From the NCBI RefSeq assembly GCF_003219795.1, contig NZ_QJVC01000003.1:1-64000 (forward strand): a DNA stretch of 64,000 nt. The letters run 5' to 3'. The notes below the pieces were generated by a model. The model ran no database searches, was not told the origin of the DNA, and saw nothing but the letters and a program-made list of their open reading frames with translations. This DNA comes from Arthrobacter psychrolactophilus (GTDB lineage: Bacteria > Actinomycetota > Actinomycetes > Actinomycetales > Micrococcaceae). Both the position numbers and the translations under genes were made by a program. Positions 26,701 to 35,621 of the stretch are shown here, piece after piece (the stretch's first letter is position 1; each line of letters opens with the position of its first letter).

Positions 26701-28083
26701 ATGAATAGTCACCCTCAGCCCGCAACCGTTGCCAACAACTTCAGCCGACGCCGCTTCCTCGGCGGGCTCGGCATGGCAGCACTCTCTCTGCCGCTCCTCT
26801 CGGCCTGCGGCAACGGAAACGGTGGAGCGCAGGCAAGCGTTCCCGTCTATTCCCAGCCCGGGGTCAAGGTGCCGGCACAGTATTCCGGGAGGACCGCCGT
26901 CGTACTGTGGAGTCCCTGGGCCGGAAACAACGGTGAGGTTCTGGCGCAGCTAATCAAGTCGTTCAACGAATCGCAGACCGAGATTTACGCGGAAATCCAG
27001 CAATTTGACGGATACGACGGCGTCTCGGAAAAGCTGACAGCTGGGTTGCAGGCCAAGCAGGTCCCCGAGATCGCCGTGCTCTCCGACGTCACGTGGAACC
27101 GCTACTTCCTCAACGACACCCTAGAACCGCTCAATTCCCACCACGGCGCAGGCTTCAGCCCCGAGACGTACCACCCTCGGTTCTATGCGGAAGGCGTGGT
27201 GCGGGACGAGTCGTACTGGGTGCCCTTCGCCCGCTCCACCCCGTTGTTTTACTACAACAAGGAAATCTTCTCCGCTGCCGGGCTGCCGGATCGCGCACCC
27301 GCCACCTGGGATGAGTACCGTGGCTGGGGTCAGGAATTGGCTGGCCTGCAATACAAGGGCAAGTCGGTCAAGATGCGCGCACTCAACGGCGCCGACGACT
27401 GGTACTTCAGCGGTCTACTCTGGGCCTTCGGCGGATCCATCTCGCAGGGATTGGACGTCAAGCTGGACACTCCCGAGTCCATCGCCGCCGCGGAATTCGA
27501 CCGCGCCATGGTGCACGACGACAAGAGCGCCTACCTCGCCCAGAGCTTCGTCACCGACTTCACCAACGGCCAGGTCGCCAGCATCACCCAGTCCACGGGC
27601 GGCCTGACCGGCCTGGCCAAGGACGCCAAGTTCGAGTTCGGCACCGGATTCCTGCCCAAGGGCCTCCACGCGGGTGTCCCCACCGGCGGCAGCGGGCTCT
27701 CGATCATGCGCAACGCTGACCCTGTCCGCAAGGCTGCGGCCGTTGAACTGCTCAAGTTCCTGGCCGCTGAGGAAGCATCCTCGACCTGGACCACCAAGAC
27801 CGGTTACCTACCCGCGACCGCGGCCGCACTGACCTCCCCCACCGTGACGTCCTTGATGGCCAAGAACCCCAACTACAAGGTGGCCGTTGACCAGCTCGAG
27901 ATCGCCCAGGGCCCGGACCACGTGCGAAAGTACGTCAACAACGGCATCACCGAGATGAAGGACGTCATCCAGAAGCTGTACGTCAAGAACGACTCCAGCG
28001 AAAAGGTCATGAAGGCCGCCGCACAAAACCTCAGCCGCGGCGCCGACTCCATCCGCACTAAGTACAACGAAAAGGTTGCCTAG
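26701..28083 (+). CDS. ABC transporter substrate-binding lipoprotein, UgpB-like
   Basis: A 460-residue exported lipoprotein. A twin-arginine signal (SRRRFLGGLGMAALSLPLLSAC) ends in a lipobox Cys near residue 36. The mature domain follows the family 1 binding-protein fold with UgpB-like features (WSPWAGNNGEVLAQLIKSFNES, VPFARSTPLFYYNKEIF, GVPTGGSGLSIM). AAGGA seven bases before the ATG supports this start. A 68-base gap separates it from the permeases, unlike the tighter spacing elsewhere in the operon. Confidence 0.87.
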   Translation: MNSHPQPATVANNFSRRRFLGGLGMAALSLPLLSACGNGNGGAQASVPVYSQPGVKVPAQYSGRTAVVLWSPWAGNNGEVLAQLIKSFNESQTEIYAEIQQFDGYDGVSEKLTAGLQAKQVPEIAVLSDVTWNRYFLNDTLEPLNSHHGAGFSPETYHPRFYAEGVVRDESYWVPFARSTPLFYYNKEIFSAAGLPDRAPATWDEYRGWGQELAGLQYKGKSVKMRALNGADDWYFSGLLWAFGGSISQGLDVKLDTPESIAAAEFDRAMVHDDKSAYLAQSFVTDFTNGQVASITQSTGGLTGLAKDAKFEFGTGFLPKGLHAGVPTGGSGLSIMRNADPVRKAAAVELLKFLAAEEASSTWTTKTGYLPATAAALTSPTVTSLMAKNPNYKVAVDQLEIAQGPDHVRKYVNNGITEMKDVIQKLYVKNDSSEKVMKAAAQNLSRGADSIRTKYNEKVA

Positions 28084-28084
28084 T

Positions 28085-28831
28085 ATGCAGACTCAAACTT
28101 TCGCGATCGTGGGTCACCGCGGCGCATTGGCCCACTCCCCAGAAAACAGCATCGCCTCCTTCCTGCTCGCCGAGCGTAGCGGGGCCACGGAGCTGGAACT
28201 CGACATTCGCATCACGCGCGACGGCGTTCCGATCGTCCTGCACGACGCCACCTTGGCGCGCGTGGCCGGCGAGCCCGGCCCGTTGACGGACACACCCGTG
28301 GCCGAGCTCGATTTCGATGAACTCGGAACCGTTTTGCTTGATTCCGGCGAGCCCACCTTGACCTTCAACGAGGTCTTGGACGCCACGAGCGTTGAGCTTC
28401 AGGTAGAGATCAAAGACCCGGCGGCTGTTCCGGAACTGGCCAAGCTGGTGCTGAGCCGACCGGAGGATGCGGCGCGCATTCGCTTCACGAGCTTCCAGGT
28501 CGAGGCGCTCCTGCTGCTGCGCGAGCACGCACCCTCGATCCCCCGCGGTTTGATCGTCAGCAAGTACGAAGATGCACTCAAGCATGAAGGCGGCCTCGAT
28601 GGAATCCTTGAGACCATCGAAGCCAGCTCCTTCTACTGCGGCTTCGAGGGCCTCACGGCCGAAGAAGTGAACCGTCTCCACGAGGCTGGCTACCAGGTTC
28701 ACGTCTGGCCGCTACGCTCGCTCGAGGATGTTCAGCAGGCTCTTGAGCTAGGCGTCGACGGCGGAACCTCCGACGATCCCGGAGCTGTTGTTGGCTGGCT
28801 GACCGAGGCCGCGCGACTGACCTCAGCCTAG
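28085..28831 (+). CDS. Glycerophosphodiester phosphodiesterase
   Basis: A 248-residue cytosolic GDPD that cleaves glycerophosphodiesters to sn-glycerol-3-phosphate and an alcohol. Visible catalytic and metal residues are HRGALAHSPENS (His-Arg and Glu-Asn), ELELDIR (Glu-x-Asp) and VLHDATL (His). A TIM-barrel pattern continues to DGGTSDDPGAV. The start follows the binding-protein stop by one base, so hydrolysis is tied to uptake. Together with the importer, this suggests intact diesters are imported and split inside the cell. Confidence 0.9.
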   Translation: MQTQTFAIVGHRGALAHSPENSIASFLLAERSGATELELDIRITRDGVPIVLHDATLARVAGEPGPLTDTPVAELDFDELGTVLLDSGEPTLTFNEVLDATSVELQVEIKDPAAVPELAKLVLSRPEDAARIRFTSFQVEALLLLREHAPSIPRGLIVSKYEDALKHEGGLDGILETIEASSFYCGFEGLTAEEVNRLHEAGYQVHVWPLRSLEDVQQALELGVDGGTSDDPGAVVGWLTEAARLTSA

Positions 28832-28849
28832 TCATTGAGCTACACGTTG

Positions 28850-28893
28850 TGAGGGTGGTTTCCTGTCCGGTGCCGGCAGGGAAACCACCCTCA
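28850..28893 (+). terminator. Terminator of the GDPD operon
   Basis: TGAGGGTGGTTTCC (28850-28863) pairs perfectly with GGAAACCACCCTCA (28880-28893), a 14-bp stem starting 18 bases after the GDPD stop. It has no U-tract. Confidence 0.65.
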
Positions 28894-29024
28894 TGTGCGT
28901 CCAAGACCAGACTCAGAGAACCCGCCACGAGGAGAATCTGTCACGCGGCAGGCCTACCTTTTGCGTTTTCCCGCCAAAGTACGACGGCGCGCCCCTCACC
29001 CGCCGCTTCCCTTCATTGACCCGC

Positions 29025-29064
29025 CAGATAACGCCGTTTAGAACTTTCTAAAGGGCGTTATCTG
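29025..29064. repeat. 18-bp inverted repeat with four-base loop
   Basis: Left arm 29025-29042 (CAGATAACGCCGTTTAGA) and right arm 29047-29064 pair at 17 of 18 positions around the loop ACTT. It sits 73 bases past the stop of the minus-strand membrane protein gene. It may be that gene's terminator, though there is no T-run. Its near symmetry means it would form on either strand. Confidence 0.55.
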
Positions 29065-29136
29065 CCCACTGACCGCGGAGTCAGTCATCTCCGAAGCCGA
29101 AATCTCCCTGATGCACCACACCTATTGGCGCATTTT

Positions 29137-29751
29137 CTAAGATTTCTCTGATTTCCGGCGACTCCAACGCACACGCAGCGTCTGAATCGTCATGATGGGA
29201 ATCAGCATGATCGCTAAGAGCGGGGTAAATACGGCCGACATCGCCAGAATTTCCGATTTCGCGTACCTCACGCCACCGCTGCGCCCCAGACCAAGGTCTC
29301 CACTCCCTGCAGCACTCTTGGCCAGGAGATACTCGCCCTCGTATGTGTCCAGCGAATCGCGGCATGTGATGGTGTGGTTCCCCGAACTTGTTGCTGTAAA
29401 CCAGCGAGTCTGCTCAAAACCTGAGCGCCGGGTCATCCACCACAGGGTGTCTTCCCAACTGAGACCGCGCACATTGAGCACGCCCGGACTCCCTCCATCG
29501 GGTCCCTCGACCGTGCAGCTCACGGTACCGAGCCAGGAGGATCGCCCGCTGGTCCAGATACCAGCCGTTTTACCCTTCTCGACCTCGTAGACAACAGAGC
29601 TTCCAATGGCCGCCGGGGTGGCAGACTCGATGGAGCGGCTGATCGGCAGGACCCACAACGCCCAGATCAGCACCGCCGCAAGAACACTGGCACCGGCAAT
29701 AGCCCAGCCGAACTCAAGGCGTTGGCGAGTGGGCATCGGGGCCCGTCGCAT
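29137..29751 (-). CDS. Hypothetical membrane-anchored protein
   Basis: A 204-residue protein with one membrane helix near the N-terminus (AIAGASVLAAVLIWALWVLP) and one near the C-terminus (ILAMSAVFTPLLAIMLIPIM), with about 120 residues between them. That domain probably faces outward and contains paired Cys (VSCTVEGPDG, ITCRDS) that could form a disulphide. No family was recognised. The ATG shares one base with the stop of the upstream gene (TGATG), so it is coupled to the polytopic protein before it and may be its partner. Confidence 0.6.
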   Translation of the reverse strand: MRRAPMPTRQRLEFGWAIAGASVLAAVLIWALWVLPISRSIESATPAAIGSSVVYEVEKGKTAGIWTSGRSSWLGTVSCTVEGPDGGSPGVLNVRGLSWEDTLWWMTRRSGFEQTRWFTATSSGNHTITCRDSLDTYEGEYLLAKSAAGSGDLGLGRSGGVRYAKSEILAMSAVFTPLLAIMLIPIMTIQTLRVRWSRRKSEKS

Positions 29752-30797
29752 CAAGAGCGCTCCCGAATTTTTGCTCTATCACTGTGCCGCGCCGAGGGAT
29801 CGACCACAAGGATGGTCACGCCGGGACGACGGCTCGGCTGCTTCTCCATGCCAGCGTTGATCAGCCTCTGGATAGTCTGTTGCGACAGCGGTGGGAGTTG
29901 GGGCAGAACTGTTTTTGGTGTCCGCGCCATGCCAACAAGAAGGCTCAGTGTGTGCGCGCCACCGCGCACTTCCATTCGGGCATAGTCACTGGCGTTGCGC
30001 CAGATGAGGCGCTCTAAGTCAACATACGGGATCGTGGTGATGTTGGATTCGGTCTCGATGGTCATTCGATCCTTGGCAAAGCTGACAGTATGCCTGGTTG
30101 TTTTGCGGCCGAGAATAGTCCTGAACAGGTAGTAGCCAGGGAGCGCGATCAATACACCAAAGACGATGATGAAGAGCTTGGCACTGCCAAACCTCAACAA
30201 GAACGAGTCAAAGGCGATCATGAGCAAGAACGCCAGCCCGCCGCCAAGCACGCACATCCCGACAATTGCCCAGGTTAAGGTGCGCATGCTCATGGGAAGG
30301 GCCCAGAACTGCACTCGCGTTCCAGGGCTTGTATCTTCCCAGCCAGGCGCAAGCCGCGTAACTTTTGCTGTTTTCGCAGGCTTAGCTACGACTGATGTGA
30401 TGCGACTGAGCAAGCCGAGCCAGATCCACCCCACTCCGGGGATAGCCCCCATCTGAACGCAGAACAGCACCGCACGAAGTTGCTCGGGAAGGGTCTTGAG
30501 GAAACTGCTGCCGTTAAACACCACCCAGTGGAGCAGCAGAGCTGCAACGACGGCCACAACCGCATGAAGAAGCACACCCCACCAGGTGCGCTGGATGCCG
30601 AGCGTGAAATTCACGAACGCAAAGCCGCACAGCCACCCGCCCACCAGGGTGAGAAGGAAGGGCAGTAGCTCCATGCCGTTCCCGTTGAGATACCAGGGCA
30701 AGGCCAGCACAGCGCAGATCAGCGCCCAAAACAGTGGCTTGCGGAACAACTTTTTCCACCACGGGAGACGCACGGGCGGGAAGAGTTCCAGAGACAT
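29751..30797 (-). CDS. Hypothetical polytopic membrane protein
   Basis: A 348-residue protein with about seven hydrophobic segments. Three or four lie in the first 130 residues, then a loop, then two or three helices around 165-225 (IVGMCVLGGGLAFLLMIAF, IIVFGVLIALPGYYLF). The soluble C-terminal 120 residues resemble a PH-like strand pattern (HTVSFAKDRMTIETESNITTIPYVDLERLIW). No specific family could be named. It is coupled to the next gene and has a weak ribosome site. Confidence 0.6.
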   Translation of the reverse strand: MSLELFPPVRLPWWKKLFRKPLFWALICAVLALPWYLNGNGMELLPFLLTLVGGWLCGFAFVNFTLGIQRTWWGVLLHAVVAVVAALLLHWVVFNGSSFLKTLPEQLRAVLFCVQMGAIPGVGWIWLGLLSRITSVVAKPAKTAKVTRLAPGWEDTSPGTRVQFWALPMSMRTLTWAIVGMCVLGGGLAFLLMIAFDSFLLRFGSAKLFIIVFGVLIALPGYYLFRTILGRKTTRHTVSFAKDRMTIETESNITTIPYVDLERLIWRNASDYARMEVRGGAHTLSLLVGMARTPKTVLPQLPPLSQQTIQRLINAGMEKQPSRRPGVTILVVDPSARHSDRAKIRERS

Positions 30798-30859
30798 AGT
30801 GGACAGTTTAGCGAACGCTCACAATCCCAACTCCATACGTCGCGGCTGGGCCGGATCCC

Positions 30860-31564
30860 TTACTGCGAGCGCAGCACGTAACTCTTGAGGTCGTCCAGAG
30901 TTTGGCTCATGTGGTTATCCATGGCGACGCGGGCCGCTTCCGGCTGGCCCGTGGTGAGGGCATTTAAGATGGCCTCGTGCATGGCAATAGCGTTGCTCTG
31001 GATCTGAGGCACCTGCGAAGTTTCAGCGCGTCGGCTCTCCAGGATGCGATGCAGGGGTTCGAACAGGACCGCTACGAAGATATTTCCCGAGGCCTGCAAG
31101 ATAATGTCATGGAAGGTCAGGTCGGAGGAGACAAACGCCGGTACGTCTGCCGCTTCATGTGCTGCCTTCATGAGGGAGAGTTGCTCCCCCAAGCGTTCGA
31201 GGTCGTCCTCGGAGATGCGTGCGGCTGCCAATTCGCAGGCGCCGGTTTCCAACATGCGCCGCAGCTCAATGAGTTGAACAGCAACGACGGCGTCATCTTC
31301 CCCTTCGGAAACTGCCCGGAGCACCGCATTGAGCGAGCCCCAACTCCCCAGCGGATTGACGAATGTTCCGCGGCCTCGCTCTACGCGGAGAATGCGCTGC
31401 GCAACGAGGGTTTTCATGGCTTCACGGACGGTCATCCGGCTGACCTCGTGCTGCGAGCTCAACTCCAGCTCACCAGGGACAAGCGAGTCAGGCAAGAACT
31501 CACCGGCGACGATGCGGTCCAGCAGATCATCAGCCACTACATCGGTCAATGACTTGCGTGCCAT
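30860..31564 (-). CDS. FCD-domain GntR-family regulator
   Basis: A 234-residue regulator. Residues 1-75 are a GntR winged helix (QHEVSRMTVREAMKTLVAQRILRVERGRGTFV). Residues 90-225 are the helical FCD effector domain with candidate metal-binding residues in DLTFHDIILQASGN and MHEAI. FCD regulators usually sense small carboxylates, which fits the acid-sugar genes across the divergent promoter. GGAAAGG precedes the ATG. Two overlapping palindromes at 31661-31690 are its probable operators. Confidence 0.9.
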   Translation of the reverse strand: MARKSLTDVVADDLLDRIVAGEFLPDSLVPGELELSSQHEVSRMTVREAMKTLVAQRILRVERGRGTFVNPLGSWGSLNAVLRAVSEGEDDAVVAVQLIELRRMLETGACELAAARISEDDLERLGEQLSLMKAAHEAADVPAFVSSDLTFHDIILQASGNIFVAVLFEPLHRILESRRAETSQVPQIQSNAIAMHEAILNALTTGQPEAARVAMDNHMSQTLDDLKSYVLRSQ

Positions 31565-31660
31565 GGTTCCCTTTCCTCACACGGTTGAAACTACAGTTTA
31601 GGGCCTTCGTGTTCGCCCTTCCGGCATCAACTTGCACGGTTGACGTGTCGTGTGCCACAA

Positions 31661-31690
31661 TAACATTCAAATGTTAGATGTCAGACATCT
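31661..31690. promoter_or_regulatory. Overlapping palindromic operators for the acid-sugar operon
   Basis: TAACATT-CA-AATGTTA (31661-31676) and AGATGT-CAG-ACATCT (31676-31690) are both perfect inverted repeats sharing one base. They follow TTGACG (31640-31645), and TAACAT (31661-31666) could serve as a -10 box, though the spacing of 15 is short. They lie in the divergent region between the FCD regulator and the kinase gene, where an operator would be expected. Confidence 0.5.
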
Positions 31691-31725
31691 TACAAATATA
31701 TGTCCCCACAACGAGGTGTGAAGCA

Positions 31726-33195
31726 ATGATTCTTGAATCCGAACTCCTGGCCGCCTACCCGGCCGAGGTCAATGTGCCTGCGGAACTTGTCTCGGCCAAG
31801 GTAGCCGCATCCAATCGCGTGCTCATTGTGCTCGACGACGACCCCACAGGAACTCAGTCTGTTGCAGGCCTGCCGGTCCTGACCCGCTGGGACGTCGCGG
31901 ACTTCGATTGGGTCTTTGGGCACAGGATCGACGGCGCTCTTGCCAAGGCCGTGTATGTTCTCACCAATACGCGCAGCCTTGATCCCGCCGAGGCCCAGGC
32001 CCGCAATCAAGAGATCGTTGTGAACGCTTTGACGTCTGCCCGAGCAGCCGGCATCTCCGTGGGCTTCGTGAGCCGCAGCGACTCCACCCTTCGCGGGCAC
32101 TTTCCCCTCGAGCCGGACACCATCGCCGCGACGCTGAGCGCCGAAAATGCCGGCTCCGTCGATGGCGTTGTCATCGTCCCGGCCTTCCCCGACGCCGGCC
32201 GCATCACGATTGGCGGTGTGCACTACACCCGCGGCGAGCACGGCAGCCTCATCCCCGTGGCCGACACCGAGTTTGCCAAGGACGCCAGCTTCGGCTTCTC
32301 CCACTCATCACTGGCGGACTACGTCGAAGAAAAGTCCCACGGCCGCATTCCCGCCGCACGCGTCATCACACTTGACTTGCCCTTGATCCGCCGCGGCACA
32401 CCCGAGGCCGGCGCCATGGCCATTGCCGATGCCCTTGACCCCGCCACCGAGTCCACCCCGATCGTGGTCGACGCCGTCACGGAAAACGATCTACGCGTCC
32501 TGGCTCTGGGCTTGGAGGAATCCGAGCGCCGCGGCAAGTCCTTCATCTACCGTGTGGGCCCGCCGTTTGTTCGCGCCCGCATCGGTCAGGAGATCCACGC
32601 GCCCTTGGCCACGGAGGAGATCTTCCATGCCAACCGCACCGTCCCCGCCGGTTCCGCTCGCGGCGGGCTGATCGTGGTGGGCTCACACGTGGGCGTCACG
32701 ACCCGTCAGCTCAAGGCCCTCACCGAGGAACATGGCTCAGCCCGCATCGTTGAGATCGACGTTGAAAAGCTCCTGTCCGACGACGGCGCAAGCCATGTGT
32801 CCGACGTCGTGCGCGACATTGCCCGCGCCTTGGCGACGGGAGACGTGATTGTTCATACGAGCCGCCTACTCATTAAGTCCGACGATGCTGCGGCGAGCCT
32901 GAAGATCGCCCGCACCGTCTCGGCCGCCGTTGTCGACGTGGTCAACCAGACGCTCAAGTCCACTCCCCCGCGCTTTGTCATTGCCAAGGGCGGCATCACC
33001 TCCTCGGACGTGGCCGCCCATGGGCTGGAGATTCGCCACGCGATTGTCCGCGGCCCCATGCTCCCGGGCATCGTCTCCCTCTGGGAACCCGTTGATGGCC
33101 CGGCCGCCGGCATTCCTTACATTGTCTTCGCCGGCAATGTTGGCGACGACCAGTCCTTGGCCGCCGTCACCCGCAAGCTCAGCGACACCTTCTAA
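31726..33195 (+). CDS. Four-carbon acid sugar kinase (DUF1537)
   Basis: A 489-residue cytosolic kinase of the DUF1537 family. By family, these phosphorylate threonate, erythronate or their 2-oxo forms. The N-terminal substrate motif VLDDDPTGTQ (36-44) and the C-terminal nucleotide-binding motif IAKGGITSSDVA are clear. GAGGTG about seven bases before 31726 sets the start; the longer frame from 31678 would run through the operator. It is the first gene of an operon with dehydrogenase, permease and aldolase. The exact substrate cannot be decided from sequence. Confidence 0.88.
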   Translation: MILESELLAAYPAEVNVPAELVSAKVAASNRVLIVLDDDPTGTQSVAGLPVLTRWDVADFDWVFGHRIDGALAKAVYVLTNTRSLDPAEAQARNQEIVVNALTSARAAGISVGFVSRSDSTLRGHFPLEPDTIAATLSAENAGSVDGVVIVPAFPDAGRITIGGVHYTRGEHGSLIPVADTEFAKDASFGFSHSSLADYVEEKSHGRIPAARVITLDLPLIRRGTPEAGAMAIADALDPATESTPIVVDAVTENDLRVLALGLEESERRGKSFIYRVGPPFVRARIGQEIHAPLATEEIFHANRTVPAGSARGGLIVVGSHVGVTTRQLKALTEEHGSARIVEIDVEKLLSDDGASHVSDVVRDIARALATGDVIVHTSRLLIKSDDAAASLKIARTVSAAVVDVVNQTLKSTPPRFVIAKGGITSSDVAAHGLEIRHAIVRGPMLPGIVSLWEPVDGPAAGIPYIVFAGNVGDDQSLAAVTRKLSDTF

Positions 33196-33219
33196 ATCAT
33201 TACTTTCAAGGAGATCACC

Positions 33220-34122
33220 ATGAACACCGATTACACCGTCGCCGTCCTGGGCCTGGGCGCCATGGGACTGCCCATGGCCACCCGTCTCGCCTCACAGCTG
33301 ACCGTCCACGGCTTCGACATTGCCGAGCCGCGCCTCAAGCTCGCTGAAGAAGCCGGCATCCGTACCTTTGATTCCGCCCAGGCCGCGGCCCGCGGCGTCG
33401 ACGCCCTTCTGCTGGCGGTCCGCAATGGCGAGCAGCTCAACGAGGTTTTGTTCGGCGCAAACGGCGTTGCTCCCGTGTTGGCCAAGGGCTCCGTTGTGAT
33501 TCTCACGAGCACCGTGGGAACCGAAGCCATTCCCTCGACGGTGGCCCGCCTCGCCGAATTTGGCGTGGAACTTGTTGACGCGCCGCTGTCCGGCGGCCCC
33601 GTGCGTGCCGGCGAGGGTGATCTGCTGATCGTTGTTGGCGCCACACCGGACGCTCAGCGTCAGGCGGCACCGGTGCTGGAACTACTGGCGTCCACGCTCT
33701 CGATCGTGGGAGATAACCCCGGCGACGGTCAGGCGCTCAAAACCGTCAACCAGCTCCTCTGCGGCGTTCACATTGCCGCGGCCGCCGAGGCGCTCGCGCT
33801 GGCCGATGCCCTGGGCCTGGATCAGGCAAAGACCCTGACTGCGCTCGAAGCCGGCGCCGCCGGTTCCTTCATGCTCTCCAACCGTGGCCCCCGCATCCTG
33901 GAGGCCTACTCCGAGGAAGGCGCCGAAGTTCTGAGCCGTTTGGACATCTTCGTCAAGGACATGGGGATTGTTGGCAAGGCCGCCCGCGCCGCCGGATTGG
34001 CTGCTCCCGTGGCCGCGGCAGCCGAACAGCTCTTCCTGCTCGGTCAGGCGCAGGGCCTCGCCGCGGAAGATGACTCTGCCGTCATCAAGGTTGTTGCTCC
34101 TACCCAGCGCCACGCCGCCTAA
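33220..34122 (+). CDS. NAD(P)-dependent 3-hydroxyisobutyrate-dehydrogenase-type oxidoreductase
   Basis: A 300-residue beta-hydroxyacid dehydrogenase. It has a Rossmann motif GLGAMG at 11-16, substrate motif DAPLSGGPVRAGEG, and the catalytic Lys region GDGQALKTVNQLLCG. In DUF1537 operons such enzymes (LtnD type) oxidise threonate or a related tetronate at C2 before phosphorylation, which is the likely role here. AAGGAG lies before the ATG, 24 bases after the kinase stop. Confidence 0.88.
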   Translation: MNTDYTVAVLGLGAMGLPMATRLASQLTVHGFDIAEPRLKLAEEAGIRTFDSAQAAARGVDALLLAVRNGEQLNEVLFGANGVAPVLAKGSVVILTSTVGTEAIPSTVARLAEFGVELVDAPLSGGPVRAGEGDLLIVVGATPDAQRQAAPVLELLASTLSIVGDNPGDGQALKTVNQLLCGVHIAAAAEALALADALGLDQAKTLTALEAGAAGSFMLSNRGPRILEAYSEEGAEVLSRLDIFVKDMGIVGKAARAAGLAAPVAAAAEQLFLLGQAQGLAAEDDSAVIKVVAPTQRHAA

Positions 34123-34166
34123 GCACGCCGCGCTAATTACCTCGTGTCAAAGGAGACATCTGTTTT

Positions 34167-35621
34167 ATGAACACCCTCATGACCCCCTTGATGCTGGTCG
34201 CAGCGGATGCGCCAGTCATCAAACCTACCGTCGAGCTGGGCACTCCCCTGCTGCTGACCATCGCTGCGGCAGGCGTCGCCTTGCTGCTGCTCATGATCAT
34301 TCGCTTTAAGATTCACGCCTTTGTTGCCCTGTTAACTGTCAGCATTCTGGTGGCCGTTGCCGCCAGGATTCCCTTGGAGAAGATCTTCACGGTTGTCGCC
34401 ACGGGCGTCGGCGGAACCATGGGAAAGGTGGCACTTCTCATTGCCTTGGGCGCCATCCTCGGCCGCATGATTGAAGTTTCCGGCGGTGTGCAATCACTGG
34501 CCGACCACTTCACGGCCAAGCTTGGGCCCAAACGAGTGGCAGTAGCCCTGACCATTGTGGGCTTCCTCGTCGCGATCCCGGTCTTCTTTGAAGTGGGCGT
34601 GATCGTGCTGGTGCCGATTGTTTATGCCTTTGCCAAGATCGCCAAGGTCCACCCCATCAAGTTCGGCCTCCCCATGGCCGGCATCATGCTCGCCATTCAC
34701 GTCGCCGTCCCGCCCCACCCCGGCATTGTTGCCGGAGCGGGCGTACTCGGCGCTGACGTTGGCCTCATCATGATCATTTCCCTCATCATCTGTGTGCCAT
34801 TGGGCTTCTTGTCCTACTGGGTTTCCAGCATTATGAACCGCAAGGAATTTGCCTTGCTACCCAGCGTCCGCGCCCAGGTCGAAGAATTCGGCAATCCGGA
34901 GACGCTTGTCGCTTCGCACAAGGGCACGACGGCACCGCCGCGTCCTCGCCTCATCATCTCCCTCATTGCCGCACCCATTGTGCTCATTCTGGCGGGCACC
35001 ATCGGCACCATGATCCTTCCCGAGGAATCCCTCGGACACAGCGTCAGCGCCTTTGTAGGAAACCCCTTCTTTGCCTTGCTCGTGGCCGTGGCACTGTCCT
35101 TCTTCACCCTTGCGGTACGCCGCGGCTGGTCCCTTCAGGAAACCAGCGACATTTTTGAGGGTGCACTGCCGCCCATCGCCTCAATCTTGATGATCGTTGC
35201 CGGCGGTGGCATCTTCGGCACCGTTCTGCAGGTCAGTGGAATTGGCGGGGCTCTTTCCCACACGCTTGACGGCTGGGGCGTCCCTGTTCTGCTGCTCGGA
35301 TTTATCATTTCCTTGGCACTGCGGGCCGCCCAAGGCTCCGCGACGGTGGCCATTGTCACCACCACCGGATTGCTGTCCAGCGCGATCTTGTCCGGCGGCT
35401 ACACCCCTGCCCAGATCGCCGTCATCACGGTGGCCATTGGCTTTGGCTCGCTGGGTCTGTCGCACGTCACCGACGCTGGCTTCTGGGTAGTGATCCGTTA
35501 CTACGGATTGAGCGTTTCCGACGGATTGAAGACCTGGACGGTCCTGACCACGATTCTTGGTCTGGCCGGATTTGCTCTCACCTTTGTCACTTGGATCTTT
35601 GTTGGAGGCTTGAACACCTGA
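34167..35621 (+). CDS. GntP-family acid-sugar permease
   Basis: A 484-residue membrane transporter with about twelve helices. It has GntP family signatures (VVATGVGGTMGKVALLIALGAILGRMIE, PVFFEVGVIVLVPIV, RAAQGSATVAIVTTTGL, GLSHVTDAGFWVVIRYYGLS). Members are proton symporters for gluconate and other sugar acids; the operon points to a four-carbon acid. Its TGA overlaps the aldolase ATG by one base. Confidence 0.9.
   Translation: MNTLMTPLMLVAADAPVIKPTVELGTPLLLTIAAAGVALLLLMIIRFKIHAFVALLTVSILVAVAARIPLEKIFTVVATGVGGTMGKVALLIALGAILGRMIEVSGGVQSLADHFTAKLGPKRVAVALTIVGFLVAIPVFFEVGVIVLVPIVYAFAKIAKVHPIKFGLPMAGIMLAIHVAVPPHPGIVAGAGVLGADVGLIMIISLIICVPLGFLSYWVSSIMNRKEFALLPSVRAQVEEFGNPETLVASHKGTTAPPRPRLIISLIAAPIVLILAGTIGTMILPEESLGHSVSAFVGNPFFALLVAVALSFFTLAVRRGWSLQETSDIFEGALPPIASILMIVAGGGIFGTVLQVSGIGGALSHTLDGWGVPVLLLGFIISLALRAAQGSATVAIVTTTGLLSSAILSGGYTPAQIAVITVAIGFGSLGLSHVTDAGFWVVIRYYGLSVSDGLKTWTVLTTILGLAGFALTFVTWIFVGGLNT

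Larger units (their letters stand above)
28832..29136. other. Convergent intergenic region with two hairpins, 305 bases
   Basis: It lies between the GDPD gene (plus) and a membrane protein gene (minus). It contains the two inverted repeats listed separately and, between them, a copy of AAAGTACGACGGCGC (28976-28990) also found at 3065-3079. No coding region is evident. Confidence 0.5.
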
